A DNA stretch of 7,804 nucleotides from DATGWF01 sp035299585 (GTDB lineage Bacteria > Actinomycetota > Actinomycetes > Actinomycetales > Microbacteriaceae), in assembly GCA_035299585.1 (NCBI GenBank), contig DATGWF010000019.1, positions 1 through 7,804 of the forward strand, written 5' to 3'. Made by a program: the position numbers and the translations under genes. The notes under the pieces were generated by a model. The model was not told the origin of the DNA. It did no database searches and saw nothing but the letters and a program-made list of their open reading frames with translations. Positions 6,162 to 7,804 of this stretch are shown here, piece after piece (positions within the stretch are counted from its first letter, which is position 1; each line of letters begins with the position of its first letter).

Positions 6162-7579
6162 TCCGGCGTGTGCATGCGGGCGAACGCCCGCAGGGTGCTT
6201 CGCGGAGCCCCGTTTGAATCGAGGCGTGAGGCGAGGACCGCTGCGGCGAATGCCAAGGGAACCGCGACGAACGCCGGCTGAAGCGTCCATCCGAGAGCCG
6301 GGGAGACGAGTGCGAACGTGGTGACGACGGCACCGGTCGCCATTCCGACGATCGCACCGCGCGCGGTGAATCCGCGCCACCAGACCGCAAGAAGGATGAC
6401 CGGGGTGACGGTAGCCGCAGTAAAGGCGAACACGAGGCCGACGCTTCCGGCGAGATTGCCCGGGGTGAGCATAAATGTGACCGCGAGCGGCACCGCCGTC
6501 GATGCAGCGCCCGCCCAGCGGAACCCGCGAACCGTTCCGCCTGCGAACTCCTGACTGAGCACACCGGCAAGCGAAATGACGAGTCCTGAGGATGTCGCCA
6601 GGAAGGCCGCAAACGCGCCGGCGATGACGAGTGCGCTCGCGGCTTCACCGACGGGCCCCGGAAGCAGGGCGCTCGGCAACAGAATGACGAGTGCGTCGCT
6701 CCGCATCGAACCGAGCGCGTCCGGCGCGACGGCCCGGCCGAACAACCCGATGGCGGTCGGCATGGCATAGAACAGCGTGAGGAGAACGAGCACGATGACG
6801 GTGGTTCGACGGGTGGATTCGCCGTTCGGATTGGTGGTGAAGCGCACGAGCACGTGTGGAAGGCCCATTGTTCCGAGCAGGAGCGCCATGACGAGCGAGA
6901 AGGTCGCGAGGGTCGAGTGCGTTTCCCCCACCGGCACGAAGGGTTCGAGCGACACGACGCTCGGGCGTGCCTGCCACGCCAGGATGAACACCAGGAGCGC
7001 CGGAACGGCAATCGCGACCAGCTTGAACCAGTACTGGAAGGCCTGCACGTAGGTGATGGAGCGCATGCCACCGACGGCAACGAGTCCCGAAACAATCAGG
7101 GCGACGACGACACCGCCGAGCCCGTCGGGAACGCCGGCCGCAATTCCAAGTGCGAGTGAGGCGCCCTGCAGTTGCGGCACGATGTAGAGCCACCCAATGA
7201 CCACAACGAGCACGCTCGTGAGCCGTCGCACCCACACGGATTCGAGCCGGGAACCGGTGAAATCGGGAAGCGTGTACGCGCCGGAACGACGAAGCGGCGC
7301 GGCGACGAAGAGCAAAAGCAGAAGGTATCCGGCGGTGTATCCGACCGGAAACCACAGCCCCCAGTCGCCCTGGGTGAAAATGAGTCCCGCGATGCCAAGA
7401 AAGGAGGCTGCCGACAGATACTCGCCGCCAATTGCGGAGGCGTTGAGCCAAGGGCGGACCGATCGGCTCGCCACGTAGAAGTCGCTCGTGGTGCGCGAGA
7501 TGCGCAAGCCGAACACGCCGATGCCGAGGGTGGCGGCAAGCACAGCGATGATTCCGATGGCGTTGAGTGTCGGGTTCAT
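6158..7579 (-). CDS. Sodium:solute symporter, ActP/MctC-like monocarboxylate (acetate) permease
   Basis: A 473-residue membrane protein of the SSS (SLC5) family with about 13 predicted helices. SAIGGEYLSAASFLGIAG (48-65), YTLPDFTGSRL (102-112), GTMGLPHVLVRFTTNP (236-251) and FLATSSGLVISLAG (from 327, with S330/S331 near the expected second sodium site) closely follow the order and wording of E. coli ActP and corynebacterial MctC. Those proteins import acetate, pyruvate, lactate or propionate with sodium or protons. The protein is shorter than ActP (about 550 residues). The exact substrate cannot be read from sequence. The ATG at 7579 overlaps the stop codon of the upstream small membrane protein gene as ATGA and has no strong Shine-Dalgarno, so translation is probably coupled. 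The 3' end overlaps the purA stop codon through CTAG, and its last codons hold a strong hairpin. Confidence 0.93.
   Translation of the reverse strand: MNPTLNAIGIIAVLAATLGIGVFGLRISRTTSDFYVASRSVRPWLNASAIGGEYLSAASFLGIAGLIFTQGDWGLWFPVGYTAGYLLLLLFVAAPLRRSGAYTLPDFTGSRLESVWVRRLTSVLVVVIGWLYIVPQLQGASLALGIAAGVPDGLGGVVVALIVSGLVAVGGMRSITYVQAFQYWFKLVAIAVPALLVFILAWQARPSVVSLEPFVPVGETHSTLATFSLVMALLLGTMGLPHVLVRFTTNPNGESTRRTTVIVLVLLTLFYAMPTAIGLFGRAVAPDALGSMRSDALVILLPSALLPGPVGEAASALVIAGAFAAFLATSSGLVISLAGVLSQEFAGGTVRGFRWAGAASTAVPLAVTFMLTPGNLAGSVGLVFAFTAATVTPVILLAVWWRGFTARGAIVGMATGAVVTTFALVSPALGWTLQPAFVAVPLAFAAAVLASRLDSNGAPRSTLRAFARMHTPD
6175..6192. terminator. Candidate bidirectional terminator inside the 3' end of the symporter gene
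   Basis: TGCGGGCG (6175-6182) and CGCCCGCA (6185-6192) form a perfect 8-bp inverted repeat with a 2-base spacer, in practice a 7-bp stem with a 4-base loop. It starts 14 bases after the purA stop codon and lies within the last codons of the symporter gene. It is the most stable-looking hairpin in the window. No T-tract follows on either strand. Confidence 0.5.
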
Positions 7580-7804
7580 TCGGGCCCGCCGGGGACTGCG
7601 TCAAGCGCACGGAACGCGGCTTCGTTTCGTCGCGCCGATCGCGTGTAAATCAGCGCAGTGGTGACAATAAGCGGGTAGGGGCCGAACCCCAGGAGGAGCC
7701 AGCTGAGCGAGACGCCCCACAGCCGCACATCGTTCAGTTCCGGGAAGGCGCGCAGTGCGAGCGTGCAGCTTGCCAGCAGCGCCAGGAATCCGCCGAGGCA
7801 GACG
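7576..7804 (-). CDS. Small membrane protein coupled to the symporter (5' end outside window)
   Basis: An open frame enters from the right edge on the minus strand and ends with a TGA at 7576-7578 that overlaps the symporter ATG (ATGA). The visible 75-residue C-terminus has two hydrophobic segments, roughly VCLGGFLALLASCTLAL and GVSLSWLLLGFGPYPLIVTT, with RAFPELNDVRLWG between them. A basic stretch (YTRSARRNEAAF) and a short polar tail follow. This layout and position resemble the DUF485-type partners (YjcH, MctB) encoded beside ActP/MctC symporters, but sequence similarity to DUF485 is weak by eye and the N-terminus is missing. The four-base overlap makes a shared transcript and translational coupling very likely. 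A role in assembly or regulation of the transporter is inferred from context. Confidence 0.8.
   Translation of the reverse strand, partial: VCLGGFLALLASCTLALRAFPELNDVRLWGVSLSWLLLGFGPYPLIVTTALIYTRSARRNEAAFRALDAVPGGPE

Noticed and set aside
4809..6380. A 523-codon open frame on the minus strand opposite purA
   Set aside because: It runs antisense to the perfectly conserved purA gene. Its sequence is rich in Arg, His, Asp and Val with no recognisable domain, as expected of a shadow frame in high-GC coding DNA.
1..7804. A defence system, toxin-antitoxin pair or mobile island
   Set aside because: Apart from the nuclease-like fragment at the left edge, every gene is a common metabolic, transport or housekeeping gene. 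No integrase, transposase, direct repeats or shift in base composition is visible.

Overview
This is a compact, high-GC actinobacterial chromosome segment. The forms of PurA, of the SpoU/TrmH methyltransferase and of the long ArgG, together with TANNNT promoter boxes and apparently leaderless starts, suggest the order Micrococcales, probably the family Microbacteriaceae. That placement is from recall of protein families and has not been searched.

Layout from left to right: the C-terminal part of a DUF559/AbiEi-like protein with a degenerate nuclease core (+); an Nramp/MntH divalent metal transporter (-); a SpoU/TrmH-family RNA methyltransferase (+); an AlkD-like HEAT-repeat DNA alkylation repair protein (-); argininosuccinate synthase of the long, E. 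coli-like type, argG (-); adenylosuccinate synthase, purA (+); an ActP/MctC-like sodium/monocarboxylate symporter (-); and the C-terminal part of a small membrane protein translationally coupled to the symporter (-). No RNA gene, mobile element, CRISPR array or phage remnant was seen.

The genes are mostly unrelated housekeeping functions: metal uptake, RNA modification, base repair, arginine and AMP synthesis, and organic acid uptake. ArgG and PurA are both aspartate-consuming synthetases whose products are cleaved to release fumarate. They are divergently transcribed from one 115-base intergenic region. The small membrane protein and the symporter form one transport unit. The AlkD-like gene lies 19 bases behind argG and is probably read through from it.

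The architecture is more notable than the gene content. Only about 165 of 7804 bases lie outside genes, and the strand switches at almost every gene. At all three convergent junctions the stop codons overlap or touch through a palindrome (CTAG, TGATCA, CTAG), each with a short hairpin beside it that could terminate transcription in both directions. Three genes (mntH, the methyltransferase gene, argG) have a TANNNT box exactly six bases before the start codon, which predicts leaderless mRNAs. purA instead has a leader with a Shine-Dalgarno sequence. I see no convincing undescribed multi-gene system here.
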